From Lunularia cruciata (Eukaryota; Streptophyta; Marchantiopsida; Lunulariales; Lunulariaceae), in NCBI GenBank assembly GCA_948567375.1, contig OX419760.1, positions 52,638,001 to 52,702,000 of the forward strand: 64,000 nt of DNA, read 5' to 3'. Position 1 is the stretch's first letter; every line of letters starts with the position of its first letter. The notes below the pieces were generated by a model. The model ran no database searches, was not told where the DNA came from, and was given only the letters and a program-made list of their open reading frames with translations. A program made the position numbers and the translations under genes. Below are positions 1 to 11,911 of this stretch, one piece after another.

Positions 1-366
1 AATAAGTTGTTGATTTGCTTAAGAGAGAGAGTAGATAGTAAGATGTTGGAGATAGGAGATAATTTTTGTTTTAGGTTAGATTTAGTTAAATCCAAATTAG
101 AGGAGCTTTGGAGTAATGTGAAAGTAGGAACTTGATGTGATGGAAATGAAGTAGGAGTGCAAGTGTCTTTGGGTGAGTTACCTAAGTTGACTGGAGTAGC
201 TAGAGTAGAGAAGGAAGAAGTAATTGGTAGACTCATGACTTCAGTTCTAGTTCAGATTGCAGATGTGATAGTAGAAGAAGTTGAAGTTAAAGTTGAAGTA
301 GAGGAAGCAATTGAAGGTAATTTAGGTGTACAAGCCAAAGTAGAAGTGGACATTGGATTGGATTAG
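1..366 (+). pseudogene. C-terminal remnant of the Q-type coiled-coil ORF
   Basis: The readable end (157-366) is rich in Glu, Val and Lys and finishes with EVDIGLD, the same last seven residues as the Q2 ORF fragment ending at 25,941. Upstream of 157 the homologous frame is broken by stops (for example TGA near 134). No function is recognised. It is the tail of the protein described under Q2. Confidence 0.6.
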
Positions 367-1105
367 TAATTGATTGAGATTTGAGGAGGCAGATATGAGG
401 AAGTAGAATGTCATTTTGGAACTACAGGTTGGTAAAGTAGTAGTAGAAATGATATGTAGTTAGAGAACTATCATAGTGCTCTACCAATTTAAAGGAGGCA
501 TTTGCAGTGTTTTGTTGTTCATTATTCATATTTTTGAAGTTGAGTAAAGCAAAGTGCTATAACTCAATGCTTGTTATTTTAGCCTAATTTTGTGTATCAA
601 TCTTATGTGTGTGTGTTTAGAGATGTTCAAAGTGCTAGTCTTAGTGTTAGATGTTGGATTCTATAGCTTTGATTTCCATTCCATGTGTTTGATCTTGAGT
701 GGATAGCAATTGAAGCAATGCCTTGATAAATCTTTGAGGAATCATAGTGTTGGTAGTATTATGCATTGGTGAGTACAATTCTAGATTGTTGTGAAGCAAC
801 ATTGATTGAGGAAGTTGTACTTCCAATGGAGGGGTTGAGCACAATTCCAAGGTGAAGTCATTTTGTGGTGAAGTAGCCTTCTTCAAGAAAATTGAATCAT
901 CACAATCAATGTCAATTTGGAAAGGATTTAAAGGATTGTGATTATGGGTGTTGTGATTTATGACAAGACTGCAATTTGAGCACTTGTTACTCTCTTTTGG
1001 GTGTGGTTTCTACCCAAGAGATTAAAGAAACAATCAAGAAGAATTGTTTGGTTTTACTTGTATATATGTGAGATAAAACTATTGCTATCCATACTTACAT
1101 CACAT
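1..1105 (+). mobile_element. Q0: truncated 3' part of a Q-type unit
   Basis: This stretch aligns by eye, colinearly, with the last ~1.1 kb of the Q2 unit (about 25,590-26,700) and the matching part of Q1. It carries the end of the same ORF, then the segment with the phrases for 'gttggattc', 'gccttgat' and 'tgtggtttctacc' followed by 'gagattaaag'. The unit's usual terminus (...TTGTCACA) has drifted and the boundary near 1,105 is approximate. Only the right part lies in the window, so the left terminus and target duplication cannot be checked. Confidence 0.7.
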
Positions 1106-1164
1106 ATTTGGAATAGATTGATTTTTAGAGTTAAGAGGACCTAACTGCAAACTAAGGTACCTCC

Positions 1165-1521
1165 TAGCTAGTAGTTTAAAGCGGACGGGTGTCACTTTTT
1201 GACATTTTTTGGCAAGTCTATGTCTATGCATATCATCTGAGTTGCATCTGTGCACAAAGCCCGGATGTGATTTGGGACACGATGAACTGGTGCGTGCCCC
1301 GATCGGCAAAGATCACCGGAGTATAGTACAAGATCTAAAACCTTGCATTAGAGTCAAAATGTCAACAAGGTAAACCCAATGGGCTCTCCGGCGTCGGGAG
1401 GTTTGGTTGTGAGATTCAATAGCGTCCATTGGGCAAGTTGGGCCAGATGTGAAAACTCCAAGGGGTTAAGAGGAATGCCAAGATTCAAACTCTTAATCGC
1501 ACTCTGAAAGATCATGTGTGT
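1165..1521. other. Unidentified GC-richer segment inside G0
   Basis: About 360 bp with more GC and CpG than its surroundings sits between the G0 pre-PPT sequence and its B1 block. It has no credible ORF; the 69-codon reading on the minus strand has no recognisable features. I compared it mentally with 5S and 5.8S rRNA, tRNA, U2 and 7SL and saw no match. Its right edge runs into an inverted copy of the start of block B, so it may be a rearrangement product. Confidence 0.4.
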
Positions 1522-1559
1522 GAACTCTAAAGTGGCACAATTGTGGCACTTTAGAGTTC
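1522..1559. repeat. 38-bp perfect palindrome at the G0 B1 boundary
   Basis: Two 19-bp arms with no spacer: 1,522-1,540 is the exact reverse complement of 1,541-1,559. The right arm is the normal start of block B (TTGTGGCACTTTAGAG), so the left arm is an inverted extra copy of that start. It can form a cruciform or a snap-back hairpin. Confidence 0.9.
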
Positions 1560-2189
1560 AATTATGAGTTGTGCTTTAATAGTATATGATGTTGATAATG
1601 ATGTATGTTATGTAGTAATATATATATGCATGATAATTATCATGATATTTGTAGTGCCAAAGCTAGTTTGCTCAGACAATGGAGTGTTAGTCTTGGTAGT
1701 TATAGTTATACCAATAGTTGCTCAGAGATTACTTAATGGCAACCAAATTTTGTGTTAGGGCTACTAATCACACCATTGGAGCTACTGCCAATTACATCAT
1801 TTGCACCATTAGATGAACCTTCAATTATGTTGTTAGGGTGGAGTGTTAGGTTGAGTCTAGAGAAAGTATACCTCAAAGAGTAGTTCCAAAAAGCTCATTT
1901 TCTCTAATGTTGAGCTTTCAAGCTCTTGTCTATGGTAAACATAGACCAACAAGCATCACTTTGAGGCTTTTATCTAGAATGGGTGTGGCTTGATTGTAAT
2001 CAATGCATGTTGTTGAAAATATTGAGGTGAGTGATTGAGTTCTGATTTGAGTTGAGTGTGTGAATTGAACTGGTTTATCGTGGCACTTAGAGTTCATGAC
2101 CACTTCTGTATGAGTTATACTTCTATAGTGTATGATTTTGACAATGATGTATGTTTTGTAATGATGCATATATGCATGACACAAAAGAC

Positions 2190-3330
2190 ACAGAAATAGC
2201 TTAATTTGACATCAAGACAACTTTTCTTAATGGAGATTTGGATGGAAAACCTACATAGAAGAGCCAAAAGGATACTTAGAAGTTGGAAAGGAGAAGAGCA
2301 TTTGCAGATTACTGAAGAGTCTTTATGGCTATAAAGCAAGCCTCAATCAGAAGTTTGATGACTTCCTAATGTAGTGTCACTGTTTGATCCTTGTGTGTAT
2401 AAAGTATCTAGTGCAATCCTCATCATCTTTATAAACAATGGAATATTTTGTAGGAAAGGTAAATCAAACATTGCTACCATGTTAGACCACCTTGATAGAA
2501 AGTTTGAAACTACACATGAAGGAGCATAATGCTATGTAGGACTTCAGATTTTTCATGATAGGGAAAACTCAAGATTAGATTGAATCAAAAAAGATCTGTG
2601 TAGTCAATTATAAATTGGTTCAATCTTGGAGATGCATATTCAATTGCTATACCTATAGATCCAAATATTATATTACAAGTGGAAAAAAAGAATAGATTAG
2701 AGCACTGTACCAAGAAGTAGTAGGATGTATAACATATGCTATGATAGGTACAAGACTTAACATAGCTTATGTTGTTAACATAGTAGCAAATTTCAGTTCT
2801 AATTCTTCATCTCAACATTGAGAAGTAATGAAGAGAATTTTCAAGTATCTCAAAAATATGTTGGATTATGGATTAAAATTTAGTGGAGGTTTTGATGCTA
2901 GTAATACACTAGCTAGATATTGTGATGTTGATTTTACAAGTGACTTAGATAATAGAAAGTCATAAAGTAGTTCCATATTCATGATGAATGGTGGACCATT
3001 AGCTTGGAGCAACAAACAACAACAATGCATTGTCACTTCTACTGCATGGGCACAATACATAGCAGCATGTTTAGCTACAAAAGAAGTTACATTGCTATGC
3101 AAGTCACTCAAGGAGCTCTTGTTTGGACAACATTTCCCAACTCCAATTTACAACAACAATCATAATGCTATCAAGCTTGTATATAATCCAAAATTCCACA
3201 AAGCAAGCACATAAAGATCCAATCTCATTATGTGAGAGAGAGCAGCAAGAGAAATATGAGATATTTTTGACTAAATCCACACCAACAATCAGATTTCATA
3301 CATTTTGATGAAAGCTTTACCAAGAGATAA
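2190..3330 (+). pseudogene. Ty1/copia reverse transcriptase-RNase H remnant
   Basis: Conceptual translation gives copia landmarks in order: FDIKTTFLNGDLDG (RT core), a K-S-L-Y-G-Y-K motif, YQEVVGCITYAMIGTRL..IAYVV, a KRIFKYLKN..DYGLKFSGG block, DLDNRKS, then RNase H with GGPLAWSNKQQQCIV, a degraded TEAEY motif (AWAQYIAA) and the usual C-terminal LPRDKFHNFR. Many stops and shifts make it non-functional. Integrase, Gag and protease are absent. It abuts the 3' end of G0 on the left. Past 3,330 sequence similarity to copia is lost. Confidence 0.85.
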
Positions 3331-3653
3331 ATTTCATAATTTTAGAAGTTTAACTAGAGTATTACCATTTCTTCAATCAGTGGAAGTGTTGAAATTACAT
3401 TTTACATGGTATTACATGTGGCACTTAGTAGTTAAGTTTGATATAGCATGTACTTATACACTATGTGTTAAGGTTTGTACATAGCTCTTATCACTCAATG
3501 GTGACACTATCATGGGGAATGTTTGGTCTTGAGGGTGCGCCGGGCACATGGCTGCTTGTGCTCAATTGTCCCTATTTTTTTTCTTTTGGATTCTTCCCAT
3601 TGTCTCGGGATGGTCGATCTCAAGGTTGCACTGGAGCCTAGCTGCTTGTGACT
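3331..3653. other. No gene seen
   Basis: A stretch between the copia remnant and a primer-binding site. It may hold the copia 3' end and about 180 bp of internal sequence of a minus-strand LTR element, but nothing is recognisable apart from a T-rich run near 3,573-3,590. Confidence 0.4.
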
Positions 3654-3670
3654 AACTGGCTCTGATATCA
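3654..3670 (-). promoter_or_regulatory. tRNA-iMet-type primer-binding site (minus strand)
   Basis: Read on the minus strand this is TGATATCAGAGCCAGTT, one mismatch from the start of the standard plant initiator-Met primer site (TGGTATCAGAGCCAG). It implies a minus-strand LTR element with its 5' LTR to the right (from about 3,671) and its body, now lost, to the left. Confidence 0.65.
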
Positions 3671-6600
3671 CTAGCTCACACCTTGCTATTTAGGGACCTA
3701 TTTTTGCACTCCTATCTGGTCAACAATCCTCTCTTTATGGTTCCTGAGTTGGTCTTGTCCAGAATTATTGTTTGTCTAGGTTCACTAGCTAATATTTGAG
3801 TTAGTTAGAGATGGGTTTATATTTAATGGGGTGATAGTGAATTTTTGTCCGACAAGTCACAACCCAGAAGCCCGTTCCAGATCAGCGTGACTAGACAGTG
3901 GGAAGGGTCTCCCTATGTAGCATAATTGGGAGCTCCTAGAATAGAGTCCTCCCTGACACTTTCACAAGTTGATATGTACACATTTAATCATGGAGAACCA
4001 CGGATACATCACATCACCGGCCTTGCAATTTATAACATTGGAGAGAAATACCCAACTCCAAACCAAACAAGAATCACCTAAGTTCCAACTGTCCAAGCAA
4101 AACAGAAGGCAGAATCAACCAAGACCCATTCCCTATCTCTTAAAGTCCGCTGCCTTCCTGTCTTGTCGCATGTGTCTCATGAGCCACCTCAGGTCCTCCC
4201 TTTGTCCGGTCTCTCCTTCGGGAGTTCTCCTCTGTCCTGCCTTTCCTTCAAGAATTCTCCTTTCCTTCAGTCCAGTTCTGCCTCAGTCCAAGCTCAAGCA
4301 AAACTTGAGAGTTTTCTCTCCTTCTCTAGCCACAACACCAGCCAAAACCCTCAAAAATTCTTCACTTCTCCCTGTCCTATAACAGCCCATGTCCAAGCCT
4401 TCAAAACTTCTCTCCACTCTTCACAGTCCTTCTGTCTAGGGCAAATATATCAAAGCCTTTACTCTTCCTTTTGACCTCCCATCACAGACCAAGCCAAGCA
4501 AACTTTTGAAAATGCCTCTGCTCACTTCTGTTGCTAACAAGCCCTCTGTCAACTCAAAAATTCCTCTCAAGCTCTTTGTTGTCCTGCCAATGGTTCACTA
4601 ATTTCTCCTCAAGCATCTCATCAGTCCCACTTTTCTCTCTTGAAGTACTATTGTCTATTCCTTATCAGTCAAATCCCTTCATTACAAACAGAGCATCTTC
4701 TCTAAAGTCCTCTTCATGCTCTCAACAGTCACACTTTCCTCTCTCAAATTACTACTCTCTATTCCTCAAGCCCAGTTCCTACTAAGCCTCTCCTCAAAAC
4801 CCTTCATTTAAATCCAACAGAGCATCTCTCTTGAAATTTCTCCTCTGCATTCATCCACAAGCCCTGTCACTTTGAAACCCTTCCTTTAGTCCTCATTCCT
4901 AGCTCACCTGAACACCTTCCGTAACATTCCTCCTTGGCAACCTTCAGCACATCTCATGAAGATATGCCACACTCTTGCCTTTCAACTCAAGGCCCATAGT
5001 GCCTATGAAAATGTTCTATCCTCTAACTGTCCATCCTCTCCTTCAACATTTCTTTCTCAACAGCCTTGCCTTTGCAAAACCTCCCCTCAGTCCTCCTGTC
5101 CAAACAAAATTCTCAGATTCTCTAACATCTTCCTGTCCCGCCCTGTCACTGTTCAAGACCCAGCAAACTCTCAAAATTTTCCTCTCTTGTACTCCTACCA
5201 CAATTCAAGTTCAAACCTTCACTCAAAAAATTCTTCTTCTCTATCCTCTTGTCACAGTTCAAGGTCAAGCAAAACTTCAAAATTACTCCTCCCTCTATTT
5301 CCTAGTTCAGGACCTAATCCTTCAAAAATTCCTCTCAGCTCTTCACTGCCCTCAAATTTCCTCTCTTTCTTCACTTCCTGTCCCAGACCAGGCCACCCAA
5401 ACTCAAAAAGTTCCCCTTCCTCCTTTCCTCCTTCTCGTCCAGCTCTTGCTTTCCTCTCCTACTGTCATGCACAAATGCATTTCAAAATTTCCCTCTCCCC
5501 ACTGTCCAGCACAAGCATTTCCCAAAACCCTTTCACTCTCCTCTCTTCACCTTTGTGAGATTTTCCTACCTTGTCAACTCTTTAGCAAGCCCTACATCTT
5601 GTGAAAATCCCTCTCATGTTCCTATGTCCTGCTTTCCCTTGCCTAATTGTGAAAATTCTCTCTTGCTTGCACTCTCAAGCCATAGCTTCCCTGCAAAAAT
5701 TCCCCTGTCCACACTCCTTGCTCCTGCACACTCCATGCCTTCAAGAATCTCCCTACCTCTTCCTTTCCTGTCCTGTCACAGGCCATGACAAGTCTATTCA
5801 AAAAATTTCATCTTTTTCTCCTCCATTTGGCAATACTGTTCAAGGCAAATCTCCCAAAGCCCTGTCACAGACCAGCCAAGCAACTCTCAAAAATGTCTCT
5901 CTCACACACCTTCACAGTCCAGCCCCAACCCATGAAATCTCTTTCTTTCTTCACTCCTTGTCCTCCTATCACAACCAGCCAACAAAACGAAATTTTTTTT
6001 CTCTCACACCTTCACACTCCTTCCTCCAACCCTTAAAATCCCTCCAGGCCAAACCTTTGAAATTTTTTTTTCTCTCCCTGTCCTAGTTCCTGTCTACTTG
6101 TCCTGACCAACTCAAAAATCTCCCTTTCCACTTCATATCCACCTGTCTAGACCAAAACTCAAAAATCTCCCTTTCCACTTCCTTTCCACCTGTCCAGACC
6201 AAACTCAAAAATCTCCCATTTTACTTCCTGTCCACCTGTCCAGACCAAAACTCAAAAATCTCCCTTTCCACTTCCTGTCCACCTGTCCAAACCAAAACTT
6301 AAATCTCCCTTTTTCACTTTCTTTTCTTCATTACACATCATTAAAAATGCTCAAAGCTCATTTGATCAAAGCACAAAATATAACTTCTCAAGACCTTTTG
6401 GCTCAAGAAGAAAAATGCACTAACTGAAATACTCTCACACGTATTATCTGTTCAAATGACACTCAAAGCATATTTGCAAGATTCCATTACCATTAACAAG
6501 CCACGGTTGGCTTATCACAAAATTAAGCTCCAAGTGTCATGTAACACAAAGAAACTCTCGAGCTTAGGTATCACAAAGGAAAATGCTAGAGCTCACCAAA

Positions 6601-7075
6601 TTGCACCAACTCTCTATGGATCATTTTCCCGACAAAAATGCTAGTTAGGGTTAGAGTATATAGATCTTACTTTCTAGTGAGCACAAGTTGTTCATTCCAT
6701 CAAGATGTTGGTGATATAGTCAAGAAAGATTGAGTAGCAATATGTGTGAGCAACAATCAAGAGAGACAAGGCTAGAGTACATGACCAAGTGTTCCATTAG
6801 TTTAGAACATACATACTAGCATGTAGTTATTCCATTCCTCATTTCATGCAACTAGATATGCAATAAGAGGAAGTCAGCACAAGTGCTTTGTATATCTTTT
6901 AGTGCTCCTTGTGTTTTGTAATTGGTATGTAGATTTGCATCAATATACAAAAAAAACTCAACATTAACACTACCTCCAATGACTTAATCCTCTACAAATC
7001 AGGATCTCCCTCTACCCATATATGTTATAGGTTGATAAGAAAATTGTGCAGAATTATGCATACTATCACACACTT
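3671..7075 (-). other. Pyrimidine-rich tract, candidate 5' LTR of a lost element
   Basis: The plus strand from about 3,970 to 6,320 is strongly C+T-rich, with endlessly varied CTTCCTGTCC / CTCAAAAAT words. It lies beside a minus-strand primer site, so on that strand it is a purine-rich U3-like region. Several long plus-strand ORFs (3,969-4,382, 4,956-5,558, 4,975-5,604, 5,601-6,086) overlap in different frames and read as Ser/Pro/Leu low complexity, so I do not call them genes. From 6,320 to 7,075 the sequence is ordinary A+T-rich DNA with no gene. The outer LTR border is not identified; it must end by 7,075, where G1 starts. Confidence 0.4.
6071..6321. repeat. 46-47 bp minisatellite
   Basis: Four tandem units start at 6,111, 6,158, 6,204 and 6,251 with lengths 47, 46, 47 and 47 bp, flanked by partial units on both sides. 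Each begins CTCAAAAATCTCCC and ends with a CCACCTGTCCAGACCAAAA-like stretch. Units differ by a few substitutions. It looks like local amplification inside the pyrimidine-rich tract. Confidence 0.9.
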
Positions 7076-7725
7076 TGTTGTGCATATATACATTGCTACA
7101 CAATATACATCATTGTCAACATCACACACTATAGAAGCACAACTCACACATAAGTCATACATGGACCCAAAGTGCCACAACAATCAATTTGGTTACACAA
7201 CTTGAATCACACTCAATCAGATCAATACTAGATCTATCACTCAATGATCTGCCAACAATTGGGCATTGATTACAATCAAGCCACATCCACTCTAGCTAAG
7301 AGACTCCAGGTGACGCTTGCTGGCTTTCTGTCCATTCTAGCTAGGAACTCAAAGGCAACAATAGAGAAGTGAGCTCTCTGGAGCTGCACTCCTAGGGTAT
7401 ACTCTTGATTTCAAACTAGGTCTCACACCAATGGTCCTGCTGATAGCACACCCGATGGTGCAAGTGATGGTGTGCCCTACCATGTAGTCAATACCCATAA
7501 CACAAAATCTAACTGATGGAAAGTAGTCTTTGAATAATTGCCAAAATACTTCTAACTACTATCATTGCTACTCTAGTGTCCAAGAAATCTAGATATAAAG
7601 CTACAAATGGCATGATAGTTGTTGTGCGTATATACATCACTATGCAACATACATCATAGTCAACATCACACACTATAGAAGCAAAACTCACACATAAGTC
7701 ATATCTGGACTCTTAAGTGCCACAA
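7076..7725 (-). repeat. G1 3' terminus: B1-A2-B2 split repeat
   Basis: In plus coordinates: B2 7,076-7,180, A2 7,181-7,617, a two-base spacer (GT), B1 7,620-7,725. The polypurine tract on the minus strand follows at 7,726-7,736 (AGGGAGGCAA). The order is the same as in G3, G2 and G0. Block ends are degenerate versions of TGTC...GACA. Confidence 0.85.
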
Positions 7726-7904
7726 TTGCCTCCCTAGCTGGCGGTTAGGTCCTTATAACTCCATATAACCATCTACTCTAAGTATATGGTACACCCTATG
7801 GTGGGCAAAAGATCAGGAGGCTGGGTGCTATTGAGCCCCATTGTTAGTTGCTTGTCTGCAATCTATACCACATAAAGGATGAACTAGCTATAGGTCAAGT
7901 ACAT

Positions 7905-9075
7905 CTAGGACATAACCATTATCCTTCCACTCACCACCGTGAGTGGAAGAGTCAAACATGCCATATACCATCTTCTCAAATAGCTATTACACACTAACAT
8001 AGTAGCATCTCCACCAGAAAAGCCACATAACATACACCTCAAGCCTGCACGTACAAGTGCCAAGCTTGGGTCCATAGAACCATCAATGTTTGGGAGGTGG
8101 CATGGCATACAATTGCACACATGATCCTTCCAAAAAATGCCATCATGTCCTTTCAACACAAGGACTCCATATGGCAAAAGCTTATGCACTCTCAAGATAG
8201 TGCGGCCTGTAGAAACATCAAGTGTCATTGGTGTTGTTTGTTATAGATATATGTAGTCCTCTAGATGGAATCAATGGATTGAGGGTCTATAACCTCCTCC
8301 TTGAATAATAGCATAACATAAGGTATCTCTATGATGAGCAATTGCCAAGTTCTCAAAGGCCATTGGCATCACTCTCTGAAAGATCTCTACCTGTTGAGAA
8401 CATGTGTTCATCCATACATTTGGATCATCCAAATCCAACCCTATAGGAGCATCTCGACAAATGGTTGCAAGTAAATTTGGATTTTGTCTATAGAGTAGAA
8501 AGTAAGGAGAGAAGGATGCTAAGGAGGCTTGCCGGCTAAACCGATAGCTCACAGCCACCCAAGGTAACTAGAGATCCCAATCTCCCAAGTGGCATCTCTA
8601 CAAACCATACTTCCACAATCCTCTCTTCATTGTCTGAACCACTCTCTCTGCTAAGCCATCTGCCTCAGGGTGATCTCGGAAGGTAGTACAATGATCAATC
8701 AAAGCCTTGTCATTCAAGACCTGAAACTTGCCAAAGAACTTTGTACCCTGATTAGTCAAAACCTCAACTAGTGCACCAAAATGATTGAGAACCTGATCCA
8801 AGAACAAGTAAGCTGTCTCTTCCTTAGACTTGTCAAGAAGTGCCACCAACTCAATCCACTTGGAGAAGTGCTCTACCATACCAAAATGTACCAATGATAT
8901 CTCACAATCAATGGTAAAGGTCCACCAAAGTCCAAACTCCAATGGTAACCCAATCCCATGATAGGAAATGGGTATAATTGTGGCATAAGAGCATTGAATG
9001 ATGCTCTAACTTGGTCATAAACCACACATCTCGCAACAAACTGCTATACATCGGTCTGCATACTGCACCATCAAT
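7905..9075 (-). pseudogene. G1 integrase-PHD remnant
   Basis: Aligns along its length with the G3 integrase. Fragments show EFGLWWTFTIDCEI (first Asp region), TNQGTKFFGKFQ (second Asp changed to Asn), the Glu helix (EADGLAERVVQTMKRGL) and SYRFSRQASLASFSPYFLLY. At the C end (7,905-8,040) a PHD finger keeps CMLCGFSGGDATMLVC, but its later cysteines are lost in ...CLTLPLTVVSGR. Frameshifts and stops separate the pieces. Confidence 0.85.
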
Positions 9076-11005
9076 AATGACTATAGAATAGGCTATATAT
9101 ACGCTTTACTCCAAAATGTCCTAGCTCTTCATGAGCATGACGGACCAATTGTAGTGTCTAAGATGGAAGTGGTACTACTCTCACTCTACTATCCTCCTAT
9201 ACACACAAAAGATGTCTACCTTCCAATCTGAACCGCCTAGCTTGCTAAAGGACATGGTCTCTCTTCTTGGCCCCAACTATGCTACCCATAACACCAATGC
9301 AAAGGTAGTCTATCACTAAGACATCATCATGAATGTCTCATTGAGTTGTGCCACTATCTCCACTCTCTGGATATATGACCTCAATTACTCCTCCTGTATG
9401 CATTGAGAGAGATACCACCAAAGTCTCAAAAAATATACAAAGAAAGGCAGATGAATGCCAACCTGGCACTATCTCTTCATTGTCTCACCATGCCAATGTG
9501 CTTTCTCTGATCTTGCTAGTTGGGACATGAGTTTCTACTCAACCCATCTACATCACAATTCAACACTCTAGGTTTATGAACAACCGTGAAATCATACTCT
9601 TATAAAATCAAAACACATTGTGCAAGCTTCCCTAAAAGCTTGTTGGACTCCATCAACCACTTCAGTGGCTAATGATCAATGATGAGAGTAAAGGAGTTAC
9701 CAAATAGGTAACATTGGAAATGTTACATTGCGCCCAAAATGCTGCCAAGCACTCCCCCTCATATGAACTATCCTTTGCCTCTATTGAATTGTTAGAGAAA
9801 CTAGCATAGGCCACCACAAACTCCTTTCCCTCATCATCGTGTTGGGTGAGCATTGCTCCAAGCTCCAACATACTCTAATTAGTGTGAACCTAAAATGGTC
9901 ATCCTTTGGTTGGTCTCCTCAAAATAGGAGCAGATGTCAACCTCTCCTTGAGCTCACAAAAGCTCTCTCATGCTCATCTCCCCAACACCACTCTTGTGTA
10001 ACCTTGGTCAGCTTTGTCAAAGCCTTGGCAATAACACTAAATCCTCTAACATAGCGGCAATAGAAGTTTGCAAACCCAAGGAATGCTCGCACCCTGCTCA
10101 CATCCTTAGGTCAAAAAATACATGCAATAGCCTCCACCTTGGTCTACTAAACACCAAGTCTTCCGGGGTAGATAGTGTGACCCAAATACTCAACCTACTC
10201 ATGGAAGAACCTACACTTCCTAGGATGTAATTTGCGTCCATGAGATCTCAACCTCTCAAACACCTCCAACAAATGTTTCTCATGCTCCTCCATAGTAGTG
10301 CTATAGACCAAAATTTCATCAATATAGCACCAAGCAAAATCCAATCCAGCTAGGATCCTATCCATGACCCTCTAGAACTCAATAGGAGAATTCTTTAACC
10401 CAAATGGTAAGAACCTCCACTAATAGAACACATCCTTACTATGAAGATCAATAGCCCAAAATGTTGTCTTGGACTTATCCTCCTCTCTGATCGGCAACTA
10501 ATGAATCTTGCTCAAAGATCCAAAGTATTGAAGACCTTTGCATGCCCAATCACATCAAAGATCTCCTCTAGTGTAGGCATGGCATACCGATCAGTCCTAG
10601 TCTATTGGTTGATAGGATGGTAATCTCCACACATCTGCCTATTTGTGTAGTTGCAATGCATATCCTTCTTGTTTGGCATCATTGTCGCTGATGCATACTC
10701 TCCATGTGAAATCTCCACCAAACCAGCCTCAAAAAGGTCACTACTCCAGCTCTGAATCAATGTCCTCTCCATATCACTATATTGATAAGGACAATGAGAA
10801 ATTGGTGTATCGCTAGTCAGCTCAATTTGAATACCAAGTCCTTTTAGAGCACCTTAATCCTTCAAATTGAAGGCAAAACAACTCGTGTAGCTCCTCAAGA
10901 ACCTCTAAACCTTACATCTTTCCTCTCTTGTAAGCTTGGGTCCAAGATCTAGCTCCCAAGTATCCTTTGTAATAATCATAGGAGTGGAGACGTACTGATT
11001 GGTTG
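9076..11005 (-). pseudogene. G1 reverse transcriptase-RNase H remnant
   Basis: Colinear with G3 33,050-35,016. RNase H is readable at 9,662-9,871 (QHDDEGKEFVVAYAS, EAKDSSYEGECLAA). The RT is recognisable only by DNA alignment, for example the segment for the MPTLEEIFDA region and a YIDDI region near 10,320. It is preceded on the minus strand by the conserved UAG at 11,006-11,008. Many stops, not functional. Confidence 0.8.
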
Positions 11006-11533
11006 CTACACTAGACCCTTGAGAGCAATAGTGTCATGCTCCCAAGCACTAGAGGTCCCAACCTCAATGTGAAAAACTCTCTCTACTCTGACTGCAAGCT
11101 CCATATGTCCTCTAGTTGCATCTCAAGTAGACCAAGGTTGTAATCCAAGTAGTCCACGCTCACTTGGATGGATTCCAAGTCGACCACTCTCCCTAGTAGC
11201 TACTGGCTATGTCCCAAGAATACCATGTCCACTCTGTCCATCACCCCCAACATGTGCCTGAATTGTCTTGATAGGCACATGGCTCACGGGTGTCCGAGTG
11301 GTGATGCCTATCAAGCGCATCCTATGCTACTTTCCCAAGCCAAGGCTCACATTCCAGGTCAAACAATTCAGGTCCATAGCTTGACCTAACACTTGATGCT
11401 TGGATGCCTCTAATACTATTGGAACAATGGTAGTACCGATGCAAAAATCCATTGCCTGCTCTTTCTTATCAGCATTGAGCTCTACCAATTGTTGTAACTG
11501 TGAGTTCTAAACAAGTCCAAGACCTCTCTCTCA
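11006..11533 (-). pseudogene. G1 methyltransferase, C-terminal part
   Basis: The C-terminal half of the methyltransferase region, cut off from its N-terminal half (16,864-17,620) by chromovirus C1. It contains the spacer of short Gly/His/Leu repeats and the last conserved block (LGQAMDLN-like, near 11,370). The closing stop at 11,006-11,008 is UAG followed by CAA CCA, as in the other copies. Confidence 0.75.
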
Positions 11534-11911
11534 AAAAGTGTAACAATATGGAGTCTAGGTATTTGGAGTTTTCTCTCATTCAAGTGTTCTAATGTGAGTT
11601 TCCATTCTCCTATTTCTCTCCTCAATCTTGATATTTTATATTGGTATCAAAGCAAGAATTGGATAGATGGAATTTATGGACCACCAAATCCATTACTGCC
11701 AAACCATTGGGATTTTTGTGTCCAAGTACTACCCAAGCATCGGTTCACACAATTCATTACCTTGTGCTTTGGGCAAGATTTTCTACATATGATCACCTTG
11801 TTTGAGGAACCCTTGATACTTCAAGTTATAACTTATGGAGAAAGGTGGATGTGCTACATCTGTGTGTTATTAAATAAGATAAATTGGGAGTTGTGAGATA
11901 GAGTAGTAGCC

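Larger units (their letters stand above)
1108..2181 (+). mobile_element. G0: 3'-terminal fragment of a DNMT-gypsy element
   Basis: The fragment starts with sequence like the stretch just upstream of the polypurine tract in G2 (compare 1,118-1,145 with 47,985-48,015). It ends with the family's three-block terminus: B1 1,541-1,635, A2 1,638-2,077 and B2 2,078-2,181, finishing ATGACA. Between them, 1,165-1,521 is foreign or rearranged. All coding sequence is lost. It lies directly against a copia remnant, so the right terminus probably marks an old insertion site, but no target duplication can be confirmed. Confidence 0.75.

Noticed and set aside
3969-6086. Long overlapping plus-strand ORFs (up to 209 codons)
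   Set aside because: They overlap in different frames, consist of Ser/Pro/Leu/Phe low complexity and follow from the C+T-rich composition. No domain or start context.
6111-6297. Regular 47-bp repeats as a possible CRISPR array
   Set aside because: Units are contiguous without unique spacers, and the setting is eukaryotic. It is a minisatellite.
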